Assembly (NCBI GenBank): GCA_040902105.1
Contig: JBBDXW010000048.1
Location: forward strand, 1-64,000
Length of the DNA: 64,000 bases
Reading direction: 5' to 3'
Source of the DNA: IDS-8 sp040902105
GTDB taxonomy: Bacteria; Pseudomonadota; Gammaproteobacteria; Steroidobacterales; Woeseiaceae
Shown here: in pieces, positions 54,373-63,368 of the stretch
How positions within the stretch are numbered: position 1 is the stretch's first letter
How the letters are laid out: each line of letters starts with the position of its first letter
The notes under the pieces: generated by a model
Databases searched by the model: none
The model's input: only the letters and a program-made list of their open reading frames with translations
What the model was told of the DNA's origin: nothing
Made by a program: the position numbers and the translations under genes

Positions 54373-57321
54373 TTACATCTCCTGGCGCTTGTTTTCCGGA
54401 TCGTAGAAGGGCATAGGGACGACGCTGGCATCAATAATCCGGCCATTGGTCAGTTTTATGCTAATAGTGTCACCCGGTTCTGTCTCCGATCTGGCATAGG
54501 CCATTCCGATGACCTTATCCAGTACCGGAGACCGGGCGACTGACGTCACGTGACCCGTGATGGTATTGCCATGAAGGACGATGTTCGACTCCTGCGGCGT
54601 ACCGATCGACATGTCTTTGATTTCAAATCCGACCAGCTTCCGTTTTGAAGGGTGTCTGGCGCGGATCTCAAGCGAGCGTTTCCCAACAAAAAAAGGCTTG
54701 TCGAATTTGACAGCCCAGCCCATGCCGCATTCATCGGGATAGGTCATGGCATCGGTGTCCTGGCTGACAATGATATGGCCTTTCTCCAGTCTCAGGTTTC
54801 GCTGCGCTTCGATGCCGACCGGCCTGATATCATGCGACTCGCCCGCCTCCATCAGGCTGTCCCAGAGAGCCTCTCCCTGTGAGGCAGGGACATGAATTTC
54901 ATAGCTGAGCTCACCGACAAAACCCACGCGTATGAGATATGCGGATATACCGGCAACAGTTCCGATTCGCGCCTCATTGGCGCGAAAAGCTTCCGCGGAC
55001 AAATCAACGTCAGTACAGAGCTTCTCCAGAACCTCACGCGAGACGGGGCCCGCGATATTGACGCCGGCATAGGCCGCTGTCACGTTGGCTATGTCAACAT
55101 CAAGACGCCACTGGGCATTCCACAGGAGCATGGCTCGGTAGACGTTATCGACGCCGCCAGTGGTTGCCGTTACATAAAAGCTGTCATCGGAGAGACGTAC
55201 GGCAATGCCGTCATCGGTTATCGTGCCTGCCTCATTTGTCATCAATAAGTAGCGTGCGCGCCCGATCGGCTGTTTCAGATAAGCGAACGTGTACATACGG
55301 TTGAGGAACTCGGCAGCGTCGCTGCCTCGGACCCGGATCTTGCCGAGCGTGGAGACGTCGATCAGTCCTACATTATTCCGGATTGCAAGGACTTCATTCT
55401 GAATACAGTCTGCCCTGTGCCGGCTCTTACCGTAATAGGCCGGGCGCCACCATAAACCGACGTTCATCATGTTAGCGTCCGATTCCAGATGCCGGTGATG
55501 CATCGCCGTCAACCGTTCAGGCTCAAAAGACCTCCCGGCCAGTACCCCGAGCTTCTCAGCGGCCAGAGGCGGGCGGGCAGTGGTAACGCCAATCTCAGAA
55601 ACGCTTCTGCCGGTGGTCAGAGCCACAATTCTGGCCGTGCTCATAGCGGAATGACGACCCTGAGACGGGCCCATGCCGACCGTGGAGTAGCGTTTGACCA
55701 GTTCGAGTTCTGCATATCCATCCGCACAGGCATTCACGATGTCGGCATAGTGAAGATCTTCATCCAGATCCACGAATTCTTTGCCCTTGGGATGGGGAAA
55801 GATCGGCCACGGATGATTGATCCCGTGTTGTCCTTTTGCAGCCGCCAGTCGGGGTTCGGTGCCGGCATCGAGCGCCAGATTCGCTGCCGCCTGCCATCCG
55901 GCATGCTGCCCACTGCTCCTGACAGCTTCCAGCTCGTAAAAACCATCTGCTGAACCTGCCATCTGAAGATGAGCTGGCACGCCGGTAATCTCGAAGATAG
56001 CATTTGCATCATCGTATTCGAGTCGCCCTTGAGCCTGCAGGGCCAATTGGTAAGCCGGCATATAGCCGATACTCATGCACAGAAGGTCGCAGCCAATTTC
56101 GCTGCCGTTTTGACCATACTTACCCTGACCGATAATCGGTGCAACGCAGACGCCCTTGATGTGTCTGTCTCCGGATACCGGAATCGCTTCACTGACGGTA
56201 GAGTTCTTCTCGATCCTGATGCCGATGCCTCTGGCTGCTTTCGTGAATTCATCGTCCCGTATATCAGTCCGCATGTCGACGATCGCAGCAACATCTACTC
56301 CTGCATCATGCAAGTCGAGCGCGACGCCATAGCCGTGGGTATTGGAAGTAAGAATAACGGCGCGCTTCCCTGGTTTGACGCCATACAGTTTCAAGAGTCG
56401 CTGCACACCGGAACCGAGCATGATACCCGGCAGATCATTGTTCCTGAATACGGCAGGCTGTTCCATGCAACCCGTGGCCAGGATGACCTCTTTCGCGCGA
56501 GTCTTGTAAAGACGATTACCCTTAATGATCGGCAGCCAGTTATCCGCATACCATGCATTACACGTGGCTTCAGTCATCACTGCAATATTTGAACGGTTTT
56601 CGACCTCGCTCAGGAGCTCTTCGCGGATCTCGTCCGCCATTTTTCTGTCCACATCAAAGCGGCAATAATTGAGCGAGCCTCCGACCATCTTTTCCCGTTC
56701 AACTAGTAATACTTCGGCGCCGGCCCGCGCGGCGGCGACAGCAGAGGAAAGACCGGCCGGTCCTGCTCCGATAACCGCTACGTCGTAAAAGTTGTAGCAT
56801 TTATCGTAGTAAACGTGTGGCGTGTTCAGATTGACCTTGCCGAGTCCGGCGTTTCGTCTGACCAGGGGTTCCCAGACCTTCTGCCAGATGCCCTTTGGGC
56901 GGTAAAATGCCTTGTAATAGAATCCGACAGGCATGAAGCGGCCGAACAGACCCATGATGGACTGTCGGTCATTCTTAAGACTGCCGCTGTAGTTCTGCCC
57001 GGATATCTTCAGGCCGGATGAGATTGGGTAACTGTCTGCCTGAACATTCGGCTCGTGCTCAAGCTGTACCAGGGGATCGGCTTCAAGCCCTGCGAGAGAA
57101 CGTATCCCCCTGGGACGGTGGTATTTGAATGACCGGGCCAGCAGCCAGACACCGTTAGCCGCCAACGCACTGGCTATCGAATCGCCTTCTTGGCCCTGGT
57201 ATTTTCGTCCTTCAAAATAAAACTCGATGATCCTGGCAGGATTGATATACAGACCATTGCGGGATTGCGTGTTGATCCCCTGTTTGGTGCCGGAAGAGCT
57301 GACACTGCCGGTATCAGTCAC
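54373..57321 (-). CDS. mgdC: N-methylglutamate dehydrogenase subunit C (sarcosine oxidase alpha-like)
   Basis: Large subunit, 982 residues, like SoxA. N-terminal ferredoxin-like region (EGDSIASALAANGVWLLARSFKYHRPRG), then a dinucleotide-binding domain (VAVIGAGPAGLSSAVAAARAGAEVLLVE) and a second half (about 600-980) homologous to GcvT for THF binding (VGLIDVSTLGKIRVRGSDAAEFLNRMY, FVGELSYEIHVPASQGEALWDSL). It passes the methylene group to THF. Its ATG overlaps the mgdB stop. Sequence alone does not separate it from sarcosine oxidase; the neighbours mgsABC and gmaS do. Confidence 0.9.
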   Translation of the reverse strand: MTDTGSVSSSGTKQGINTQSRNGLYINPARIIEFYFEGRKYQGQEGDSIASALAANGVWLLARSFKYHRPRGIRSLAGLEADPLVQLEHEPNVQADSYPISSGLKISGQNYSGSLKNDRQSIMGLFGRFMPVGFYYKAFYRPKGIWQKVWEPLVRRNAGLGKVNLNTPHVYYDKCYNFYDVAVIGAGPAGLSSAVAAARAGAEVLLVEREKMVGGSLNYCRFDVDRKMADEIREELLSEVENRSNIAVMTEATCNAWYADNWLPIIKGNRLYKTRAKEVILATGCMEQPAVFRNNDLPGIMLGSGVQRLLKLYGVKPGKRAVILTSNTHGYGVALDLHDAGVDVAAIVDMRTDIRDDEFTKAARGIGIRIEKNSTVSEAIPVSGDRHIKGVCVAPIIGQGKYGQNGSEIGCDLLCMSIGYMPAYQLALQAQGRLEYDDANAIFEITGVPAHLQMAGSADGFYELEAVRSSGQHAGWQAAANLALDAGTEPRLAAAKGQHGINHPWPIFPHPKGKEFVDLDEDLHYADIVNACADGYAELELVKRYSTVGMGPSQGRHSAMSTARIVALTTGRSVSEIGVTTARPPLAAEKLGVLAGRSFEPERLTAMHHRHLESDANMMNVGLWWRPAYYGKSRHRADCIQNEVLAIRNNVGLIDVSTLGKIRVRGSDAAEFLNRMYTFAYLKQPIGRARYLLMTNEAGTITDDGIAVRLSDDSFYVTATTGGVDNVYRAMLLWNAQWRLDVDIANVTAAYAGVNIAGPVSREVLEKLCTDVDLSAEAFRANEARIGTVAGISAYLIRVGFVGELSYEIHVPASQGEALWDSLMEAGESHDIRPVGIEAQRNLRLEKGHIIVSQDTDAMTYPDECGMGWAVKFDKPFFVGKRSLEIRARHPSKRKLVGFEIKDMSIGTPQESNIVLHGNTITGHVTSVARSPVLDKVIGMAYARSETEPGDTISIKLTNGRIIDASVVPMPFYDPENKRQEM

Positions 57322-57617
57322 TTCTTCTCCTCGGGACCGGCTTCGAAAGATTTACGTTCCCTGTACCGCTCACGGGCGGGATAGGTGCGGAGAATCTCGT
57401 CAGTAACCGTGTTGCGTTCGACAAGGAACCAGTAGGAGGACGGTACGTGGCACCACCATTCGGTCACAATCCCGTCAGTGTTATTGTGCATCCATACGTA
57501 GTCCGCCCAGGCCTGATCGTCAGTGTCAGACGGTTCCGGCATCTGGGTAACTTCTCCGCCTGACACAAATTCCGATATGTTGCGCGGACCATTCAGTGGG
57601 CAATGCATAATCTTCAT
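57318..57617 (-). CDS. mgdB: N-methylglutamate dehydrogenase subunit B (sarcosine oxidase delta-like)
   Basis: A 99-residue small subunit resembling SoxD. The N-terminal motif is CPLNGPRNISEF, where SoxD has CPxCGPRN..EF, and the second motif is EWWCHVPSSYWF, where SoxD has a WxH...C.....WF pattern. Only one of the four zinc ligands known from SoxD is in its usual place. This may be the N-methylglutamate dehydrogenase form of the subunit. The gene overlaps mgdC and follows mgdA by 18 bases. Confidence 0.85.
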   Translation of the reverse strand: MKIMHCPLNGPRNISEFVSGGEVTQMPEPSDTDDQAWADYVWMHNNTDGIVTEWWCHVPSSYWFLVERNTVTDEILRTYPARERYRERKSFEAGPEEKK

Positions 57618-57635
57618 GCAGAAATCTCGTGCTGT

Positions 57636-58877
57636 TCAGTGACTGGCAGCTGTAGCCCCGGCTTCGTTGGATAACTGGTAAGTCTCGAATCTAGCGAGGC
57701 CGAACGGCTTGATTTGCTCGGGCATTCTGCCGGTGGCGATAGCTTCAGCCATTCGTTTGCCCGCTACGGGAGTGGCTTTGAATCCCCAGGTACCCCATCC
57801 GGCGTCCAGCCAGTAATTTTGTAAGGGGCTTTCTCCCATGATTGGGCTGTAGTCCGGAGTCATGTCTGTCATGCCGGCCCATTGCCGAAGCAGCTTTACT
57901 TCGCTCATGAACGGAAACAATTCGAGCGTATGTGCAATCAGACCCTCCTTGAGTTCGAGCGTTGAACGTGTGGAATAAAGATCATAAGGATCGGATCCTC
58001 CGCCAATAACAACTTCGCCACGGGCTGTCTGGGAAATGTAACAGTGCAATGCAGCGGAACTGACGAGTGGGTCAACAAAGCGCTTCAGCGGCTGCGTAAC
58101 CATGGCTTGTAGAGGAAAGGTCCTGATAGGAAGCCTTATGCCGGCCATTCTGGCGACTACACTGCTCATTCCGGCAACTGCTTGTACTGCATCCTTGCAG
58201 TGGACGGTCCCGCGATTGGTGTCAATTGCTGTTACCCGGCCATTGGATTTCTGGATGCCTGTTACTTCGGTTCCTTGATGGAACTCCACGCCGAGCTGCG
58301 AGGCACGCATGGCATATCCCCAGGCAACAGAATCGTGACGGGCAGTGCCACCATCCAGGTGCCACAACCCGCCGATAATGGGAAAGCGAGCATATTGGTC
58401 AAGGTTGAGGCACGGGACGATTTCCCTTATCTGATCCCGGTCGACCATTTCCGAGCGGACACCGCAGTGCTTATTCACCTCAGCGCGCAATCTGAATGTG
58501 CGCATGCTTGCATCAGAATGAGCGAGAGTGAGCTGTCCACGCTGTGAATACAGCATGTTATAGCCGAGTTCATTCGAGAGCTGTTTGTATAGATCAACGG
58601 ATTCTTTGTAGAAGTTGACCGAGTCGGGGGTTATGTAGTTGGAACGAATGACCGCCGTATTCCGTCCGGTGTTGCCACCGCCCACATAACCCTTGTCAAG
58701 AACCGCAACATTCGTAATGCCCTGATAACGGGCAAGATGGTATGCGATTGATGCACCGTGGCCACCGGCGCCGATGACGACTACGTCGTAGGAGTTCTTC
58801 AGTTCCTTGTTCGGCGGTATGTCCCTTCGAGCAGGGTACCTTTTGGACAGCCCATATTTGATCAGGCCGAAAGGCAT
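57636..58877 (-). CDS. mgdA: N-methylglutamate dehydrogenase subunit A (sarcosine oxidase beta-like)
   Basis: A 413-residue FAD-dependent oxidoreductase like SoxB. It starts with YDVVVIGAGGHGASIAYHLARY and GYVGGGNTGRNTAVIRSNY, and has the segment DGGTARHDSVAWGYA, whose His is the covalent flavin attachment point in SoxB-type subunits. The C-terminus reads WAGMTDMTPDYSPIMG and LDAGWGTWGFKATPVAGK. It oxidises the N-methyl group of N-methylglutamate. GAGGAG lies seven bases ahead of the ATG. It is first in the mgd block; a 188-base gap separates it from the unknown gene upstream. Confidence 0.92.
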   Translation of the reverse strand: MPFGLIKYGLSKRYPARRDIPPNKELKNSYDVVVIGAGGHGASIAYHLARYQGITNVAVLDKGYVGGGNTGRNTAVIRSNYITPDSVNFYKESVDLYKQLSNELGYNMLYSQRGQLTLAHSDASMRTFRLRAEVNKHCGVRSEMVDRDQIREIVPCLNLDQYARFPIIGGLWHLDGGTARHDSVAWGYAMRASQLGVEFHQGTEVTGIQKSNGRVTAIDTNRGTVHCKDAVQAVAGMSSVVARMAGIRLPIRTFPLQAMVTQPLKRFVDPLVSSAALHCYISQTARGEVVIGGGSDPYDLYSTRSTLELKEGLIAHTLELFPFMSEVKLLRQWAGMTDMTPDYSPIMGESPLQNYWLDAGWGTWGFKATPVAGKRMAEAIATGRMPEQIKPFGLARFETYQLSNEAGATAASH

Positions 58878-59065
58878 ACGGAGACTCCTCGGAAAAAAAT
58901 GCGTTCAGGAACGTCGGTGATTCTTATTGTTCTCGGATCTTCAGAAGGCCTGTATTGGCGGTGTATGTGACTGCGTCGCACAGGCACTGTCCTCTATGCA
59001 CGCTTGCTGAGTGAGACCTCTCGAGCCCGGCCACCATGTGCATCGGTGACACGGACAAAACAGGA

Positions 59066-59689
59066 TCAGGATGGTCCAGGCTCGGCGACTGCCAGTGACC
59101 AGTCAGGCTTGAATGCCACCACCTGTACGCCTGGAGGCCTGTCGGGATTAAAGAGTTGATTATGCCAGTAGGTCGCCTGATACAGATAACTGTCTGTGTC
59201 TAGATTGTTGACTTCACACGGCAGCGAAAAATATTGGCGGGTCTGATTGAATTCGAGTGTGCAAGCGCCCTGTCTTTCGAGAAGTTCAACCAGCGGTTCA
59301 TCTGGCCCGAACAATGCAGTGAGCTGATCGGTGAATTCTCCCGTGTCCTGGTAATACTCAGCTGCGAGAAATTCCAATCCACTTTCGTAGCGTTTTTTCG
59401 GATCCTGCGTGCGCAAGACCATGTACCTGAACTCCGGCACCGTCGAACAGTGTTCGTGCTTATTGATGAGAAGGATAATCTGAACCAAAGACCTCTCGTC
59501 AACAACGATGCTCGGACACATGGATTCCGAAGGCTTGCCGGCATTCCTGCGCACGGCATTCTGCCTGGCTCTGCATTGCCATCTCAGAAAATGCGCACGT
59601 AAAGCCAATGCGGCCGTCTGATGGCGCACGACGTTCTGGCGACTATCGTCAACTACGTTCGATTTGCTGTCCTCGGTCGCCCGCATCAT
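59066..59689 (-). CDS. Hypothetical protein in the N-methylglutamate cluster (orf207)
   Basis: About 207 codons. I do not recognise the family. The first 70 residues are basic, Ala/Arg-rich and unlikely to be folded as one domain; a later start (for example the Met in SESMCPSIVV) is possible. The C-terminal 130 residues look like a real soluble domain (EFRYMVLRTQDPKKRYESGLEFLAAEYY, then DSYLYQATYWHNQLF). It starts ten bases after the preceding small gene and sits between mgsC and mgdA on the same strand, so it is probably cotranscribed and serves the methylamine pathway. Function unknown. Confidence 0.6.
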   Translation of the reverse strand: MMRATEDSKSNVVDDSRQNVVRHQTAALALRAHFLRWQCRARQNAVRRNAGKPSESMCPSIVVDERSLVQIILLINKHEHCSTVPEFRYMVLRTQDPKKRYESGLEFLAAEYYQDTGEFTDQLTALFGPDEPLVELLERQGACTLEFNQTRQYFSLPCEVNNLDTDSYLYQATYWHNQLFNPDRPPGVQVVAFKPDWSLAVAEPGPS

Positions 59690-59699
59690 GTGATATTAC

Positions 59700-60089
59700 T
59701 CAAAACTTTGCATAGGCCTTTTTCAGATCCACCAGCGGATGATCCGGCGACATCTGGAACTTGACCAGCAGTTCCCGGGCTATCATATCTCGATCCTGCT
59801 GATTGTCTGGTAATTTCATATCGCCGGGCACCTGCACCCAGCCATTGATATTGCGGTCGAAAACCGCGGGCTTGCTTTCCTCATAACCCATGTGAACGTC
59901 CTCCAGCCAGTTCAAATCCTGCCAGCCCATTATCTCCATGTACTTCTCGAGAAACGGGGTGACGCGGCTCATATCCGGGACGAGGTTCACGTCATATCGA
60001 TAGCCAATATGCTGCCCGATCAGCTTTTCACGTTCTGTATCGACACCTGTGCTCTTGACGTAGTAGTCAATGTCCTTTTCTTTACTCAT
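59700..60089 (-). CDS. Hypothetical protein in the N-methylglutamate cluster (orf129)
   Basis: A 129-residue acidic soluble protein, MSKEKDIDYYVKSTGVDTERE onward, without membrane segment, signal peptide or motif I recognise. It contains EKYMEIMGWQDLNWLEDVHMGYEESKP and ends DLKKAYAKF. It follows mgsC by 31 bases. Its conservation of position within the operon suggests a subunit or assembly role for N-methylglutamate synthase or dehydrogenase, but no function can be given. Confidence 0.7.
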   Translation of the reverse strand: MSKEKDIDYYVKSTGVDTEREKLIGQHIGYRYDVNLVPDMSRVTPFLEKYMEIMGWQDLNWLEDVHMGYEESKPAVFDRNINGWVQVPGDMKLPDNQQDRDMIARELLVKFQMSPDHPLVDLKKAYAKF

Positions 60090-60120
60090 GGCGATCTCTT
60101 TATTAATAGGCAGGTATTGA

Positions 60121-61509
60121 TCAATAGCGGGTCATATCGGGACGACCGACCGTATGCTGTGATCCCGCCAGCGGCACCTGTGCCATGGCAGACGCCTCCA
60201 TCGTCAACGCTGCCAGATCTTCCGGTTCGAGTGAATGTACGTTGGTTTTTCCACAGGCCCGGGCAAACAGCTGACACTCAATGGCAAGCGTATGCAGGAA
60301 ATTGTATACGCGCTCGGCAGCCTCATCGGGATTCAGGCGCTTGCGCAACTGCGGATCCTGGGTGGTAACGCCGACTGGGCAGCGACCGCTATGGCAGTGG
60401 TAACAATAGCCTGCCTCAACTCCGATTTCCTTCGGATAATCAGCTTCCGGAATATCCTTGTTACAGTTCAGAGCGATGAGTGCCGCATGACCAATGGCCA
60501 CTGCATCGGCACCCAGGGCAAGCGCCTTGGCCAGATCAGCGCCGTTACGGATGCCACCAGCATAAATCAGGGAGATCTCCCCAGATTTATCTACGTCATC
60601 AAGCGCCTTCCTAGCCTGACGTATAGCGGCAATGCCAGGCACACCGGTATCTTCGGTAGCGAGGTGCGGACCGGCGCCAGTCCCACCTTCCATCCCGTCG
60701 ATGTAAATGCAGTCAGGGTCACACTTGGCCGCCATACGGACGTCATCGTAAACACGGGCCGCACCAAGTTTCAGCTGGATCGGGATCTCCCAATTGGTAG
60801 CTTCGCGAACTTCCTGAACTTTTAGTGCAAGGTCGTCCGGACCGAGCCAGTCGGGATGACGAGCCGGCGAACGCTGATCGATGCCGGCTGGCAGCGACCG
60901 CATTTCAGCAACCTGGTCCGTAACCTTCTGTCCCATGAGATGGCCACCCATACCGACCTTGCAGCCCTGACCGATGAAGAACTCGATCGCGTCGGCCAGG
61001 CGCGCATGGTGCGGATTAAAGCCGTATCGTGACTGGATCAGTTGATAAAACCACTTCTCGGAATAACGGCGTTCGTCCGGTATCATGCCGCCCTCACCGG
61101 AACAGGTAGCCGTACCGGCCATCGTAGCCCCGCGAGCAAGAGCGCATTTCGCTTCATAGCTCAGAGCACCGAAGCTCATGCCGGTGATGTAAACGGGTAT
61201 ATCCAGTTCCATCGGACGTTTGGCACGGGGGCCGAGAATCGTCTTTGTCACACATTTTTCCCTGTAACCCTCGATTACAAAGCGCGTCAAAGTACCGGGC
61301 AAAAATGTCAGATCATCAAAGTGCGGTATCTTTTTGAACAGGGAGAAACCGCGCATCCGATAACGACCGAGTTCCGCCTTAACGTGAATATCATCGATAA
61401 CACGCGGTTGGAAGATGAAACTGGAGCCGAGAACATGAACATTGCGCTTGGGCGTGGTTTTCGGCATTACTTCAGGTGTTCGTTCTGCTGCTGGCTTTCG
61501 CTGTGACAT
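60121..61509 (-). CDS. mgsC: N-methylglutamate synthase subunit C (glutamate synthase FMN domain)
   Basis: About 462 residues homologous to the FMN-binding domain of glutamate synthase: MSFGALSYEAKCALARGATMAGTATCSGEGGM, IYIDGMEGGTGAGP, ISLIYAGGIRNGADLAKALALGADAVAIGHAAL, and the cluster Cys region CYHCHSGRCPVGVTTQDP. With MgsA and MgsB it makes N-methylglutamate from gamma-glutamylmethylamide (or glutamate and methylamine). I chose ATG 61509 (MSQRKPAAER), preferred over 61560. Downstream of mgsB by 57 bases. Confidence 0.93.
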   Translation of the reverse strand: MSQRKPAAERTPEVMPKTTPKRNVHVLGSSFIFQPRVIDDIHVKAELGRYRMRGFSLFKKIPHFDDLTFLPGTLTRFVIEGYREKCVTKTILGPRAKRPMELDIPVYITGMSFGALSYEAKCALARGATMAGTATCSGEGGMIPDERRYSEKWFYQLIQSRYGFNPHHARLADAIEFFIGQGCKVGMGGHLMGQKVTDQVAEMRSLPAGIDQRSPARHPDWLGPDDLALKVQEVREATNWEIPIQLKLGAARVYDDVRMAAKCDPDCIYIDGMEGGTGAGPHLATEDTGVPGIAAIRQARKALDDVDKSGEISLIYAGGIRNGADLAKALALGADAVAIGHAALIALNCNKDIPEADYPKEIGVEAGYCYHCHSGRCPVGVTTQDPQLRKRLNPDEAAERVYNFLHTLAIECQLFARACGKTNVHSLEPEDLAALTMEASAMAQVPLAGSQHTVGRPDMTRY

Positions 61510-61566
61510 TCCATTCAAACCTCTCGTCAGGACCCGTCTGCGCAACGCATACAGTATCAAAGCCGG

Positions 61567-62409
61567 TCAAAGCACCAGTTTCTTTTCAGCCGGCTCAAGA
61601 TTGTCGTAATTCCAGAGTTTCTTGCCTGAAGAAATCTTGCGCAGATTTTCCACACCATTGGGTACTTTCAGTCCGTATATTGAAAGCTTTTTCGTAAGCC
61701 ACTGGATATCGATATCGGTCATCTCGCTTTCAACCGCGTCAACACCCAGGCTTTCATACTTGCCGGCTATATATATGGTGCCGTCATACATTGAATCACC
61801 GAGATTGGGACCCGCATCGCCGAGAATGACCATCCTGCCGCGCTGCATCATAAAGCCCGAATTCATGCCGGTCCGACCACCGACGATGATGGTGCCGCCC
61901 TTCATATCGATCCCGGTACGCGAACCGACGTCACCCTTGCATACCAGATCACCGCCCCGTAGAGCCGCGCCAAAAGTAGAACCGGCAGTCTTCTCTACGA
62001 CAACGGTACCGGCCATCATGTTCTCGGCACACGACCAGCCAACACGACCGTTGATGCGCACGTTGGGCCCATCGTTCAGTCCGCAGCCGAAATAACCAAG
62101 GCTGCCATCGAACGTAAGGTTCAATCGGTTAAGGATACAGACGCCCAGAGAATGTTTAGCTCCCGGATTTCTGACCGCTATGCTGCCATACCCCTGCTGC
62201 ATGAGCTCACGGATCTTGAGGTTAATTTCCTTGGTGCTCATGCTGGCAGCGTCAAACTCTGTTTCCTTGGCGAAATCCACGTCAAATGCGCCTGGATAGG
62301 TAAGATTCTCCTCGGCGGACGGCTTGAAGAATATCTGCTGCGTACGTCCCGCAAGCTGCTCGTCATGTATGCCCATTTCATGGGAATCTCTGGCTTTTAG
62401 CTGTGCCAT
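61567..62409 (-). CDS. mgsB: N-methylglutamate synthase subunit B (GXGXG beta-helix domain)
   Basis: About 280 residues homologous to the C-terminal GXGXG beta-helix domain of glutamate synthase: GVCILNRLNLTFDGSLGYFGCGLNDGPNVRINGRVG, then repeated GTVVVEKTAGSTFGAALRGGDLVCKGDVGSRTGIDMKGGTIIVGGRTG. It starts at 62409, overlapping the last four codons of mgsA; ATG 62376 is an alternative. This is a structural subunit joining the amidotransferase and FMN parts, which are one polypeptide in ordinary GltB. Confidence 0.93.
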   Translation of the reverse strand: MAQLKARDSHEMGIHDEQLAGRTQQIFFKPSAEENLTYPGAFDVDFAKETEFDAASMSTKEINLKIRELMQQGYGSIAVRNPGAKHSLGVCILNRLNLTFDGSLGYFGCGLNDGPNVRINGRVGWSCAENMMAGTVVVEKTAGSTFGAALRGGDLVCKGDVGSRTGIDMKGGTIIVGGRTGMNSGFMMQRGRMVILGDAGPNLGDSMYDGTIYIAGKYESLGVDAVESEMTDIDIQWLTKKLSIYGLKVPNGVENLRKISSGKKLWNYDNLEPAEKKLVL

Positions 62410-63350
62410 ACTTTCACCGCTCCTTCATAAGGGTCATAGGTATCAATCTCATGGGGAAAGATACTTCTAATGGCCACTTCTTCAGATGCCATGACAATGA
62501 AGTCATCACTCTCGTAAAGGACCATGGGCTTTGCAGCCATGGTGTCCTTCGCCATACCCAGGGAATTGCCGGTTGCCACTAGATATGTAAAAACACCATC
62601 CAGATCTTTTACGGAATCCTGCATGGCTTCTTCCAGTGATTTTCCCTGGTCCAGTTTGTCAGCAACGTAGACGGCTATCAGCTCGGAGTCGCAATTGGAA
62701 GCAAAGCGATGTCCTTTACGCTCCAGGGCGCGGCGCTTGGTCCAGTAATTGGTCAACTGTCCATTGTGAACTACGGATATATCACTGTACGGATATGCCC
62801 AGTAAGGATGGGCCGAACGAATGTCAACATCAGATTCCGTGGCCATACGGGTATGGCCCATCGCGTGCGTGCCCTGGAAGTTGCCCAGGTGGTATCCTTC
62901 ACTGACGGTCTTGGCATCACCGAGATCCTTGACTAATTCAAGGGAATGTCCCATGGAGAGGATTTCCACCCCCTCCAGATCTTCGACATAGTCGGCGAGC
63001 TTCCTAGGATCACCATCATATTCAATAGTATACCTAAAGGCATATTCTTTAGGCTGATCGACATCCGCTATTTTACCGCCCAGTTCCTTTATGCGTTTTT
63101 CAACGTTTTCCTTGCGCTGTACAATCAGGTCATGAATACCCCATGCACCCTTTTTGCTATGCGTCGACTCAACATCCGCACCTTCGGCCACCTTCAGGCG
63201 TATGATGTATTCCATTGGATTTGCCTTTCCATAAAGCGCGTAGCCGGTCGAGTCTGGTCCTCTATGCTTCAATGCCTGCAGCATTGAAGTCATTTCCTTG
63301 CCAATACCAGCACTTTTGTCTTTATGAATAAGGCCTGCTATTCCACACAT
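62397..63350 (-). CDS. mgsA: N-methylglutamate synthase subunit A (class II amidotransferase domain)
   Basis: A 317-residue Ntn-type glutamine amidotransferase domain. Met is followed by Cys2, the catalytic N-terminal nucleophile (CGIAGLIHKDKSAGIGK), then KHRGPDSTGYALYG, MGHTRMATESDVDIRSAHPY, VVHNGQLTNYW and NCDSELIAVYVADKL. In the N-methylglutamate pathway this domain takes methylamine from gamma-glutamylmethylamide instead of ammonia from glutamine. It follows gmaS by 18 bases and overlaps mgsB, so the three subunits are translated together. Confidence 0.93.
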   Translation of the reverse strand: MCGIAGLIHKDKSAGIGKEMTSMLQALKHRGPDSTGYALYGKANPMEYIIRLKVAEGADVESTHSKKGAWGIHDLIVQRKENVEKRIKELGGKIADVDQPKEYAFRYTIEYDGDPRKLADYVEDLEGVEILSMGHSLELVKDLGDAKTVSEGYHLGNFQGTHAMGHTRMATESDVDIRSAHPYWAYPYSDISVVHNGQLTNYWTKRRALERKGHRFASNCDSELIAVYVADKLDQGKSLEEAMQDSVKDLDGVFTYLVATGNSLGMAKDTMAAKPMVLYESDDFIVMASEEVAIRSIFPHEIDTYDPYEGAVKVWHS

Positions 63351-63368
63351 GTATTAATTCCTTCGGTT

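Noticed and set aside
53652..58877. Heterotetrameric sarcosine oxidase (soxBDAG)
   Set aside because: Subunits are homologous, but mgsABC and gmaS directly upstream and the altered small-subunit motifs favour N-methylglutamate dehydrogenase. Sarcosine as a side substrate is not excluded.
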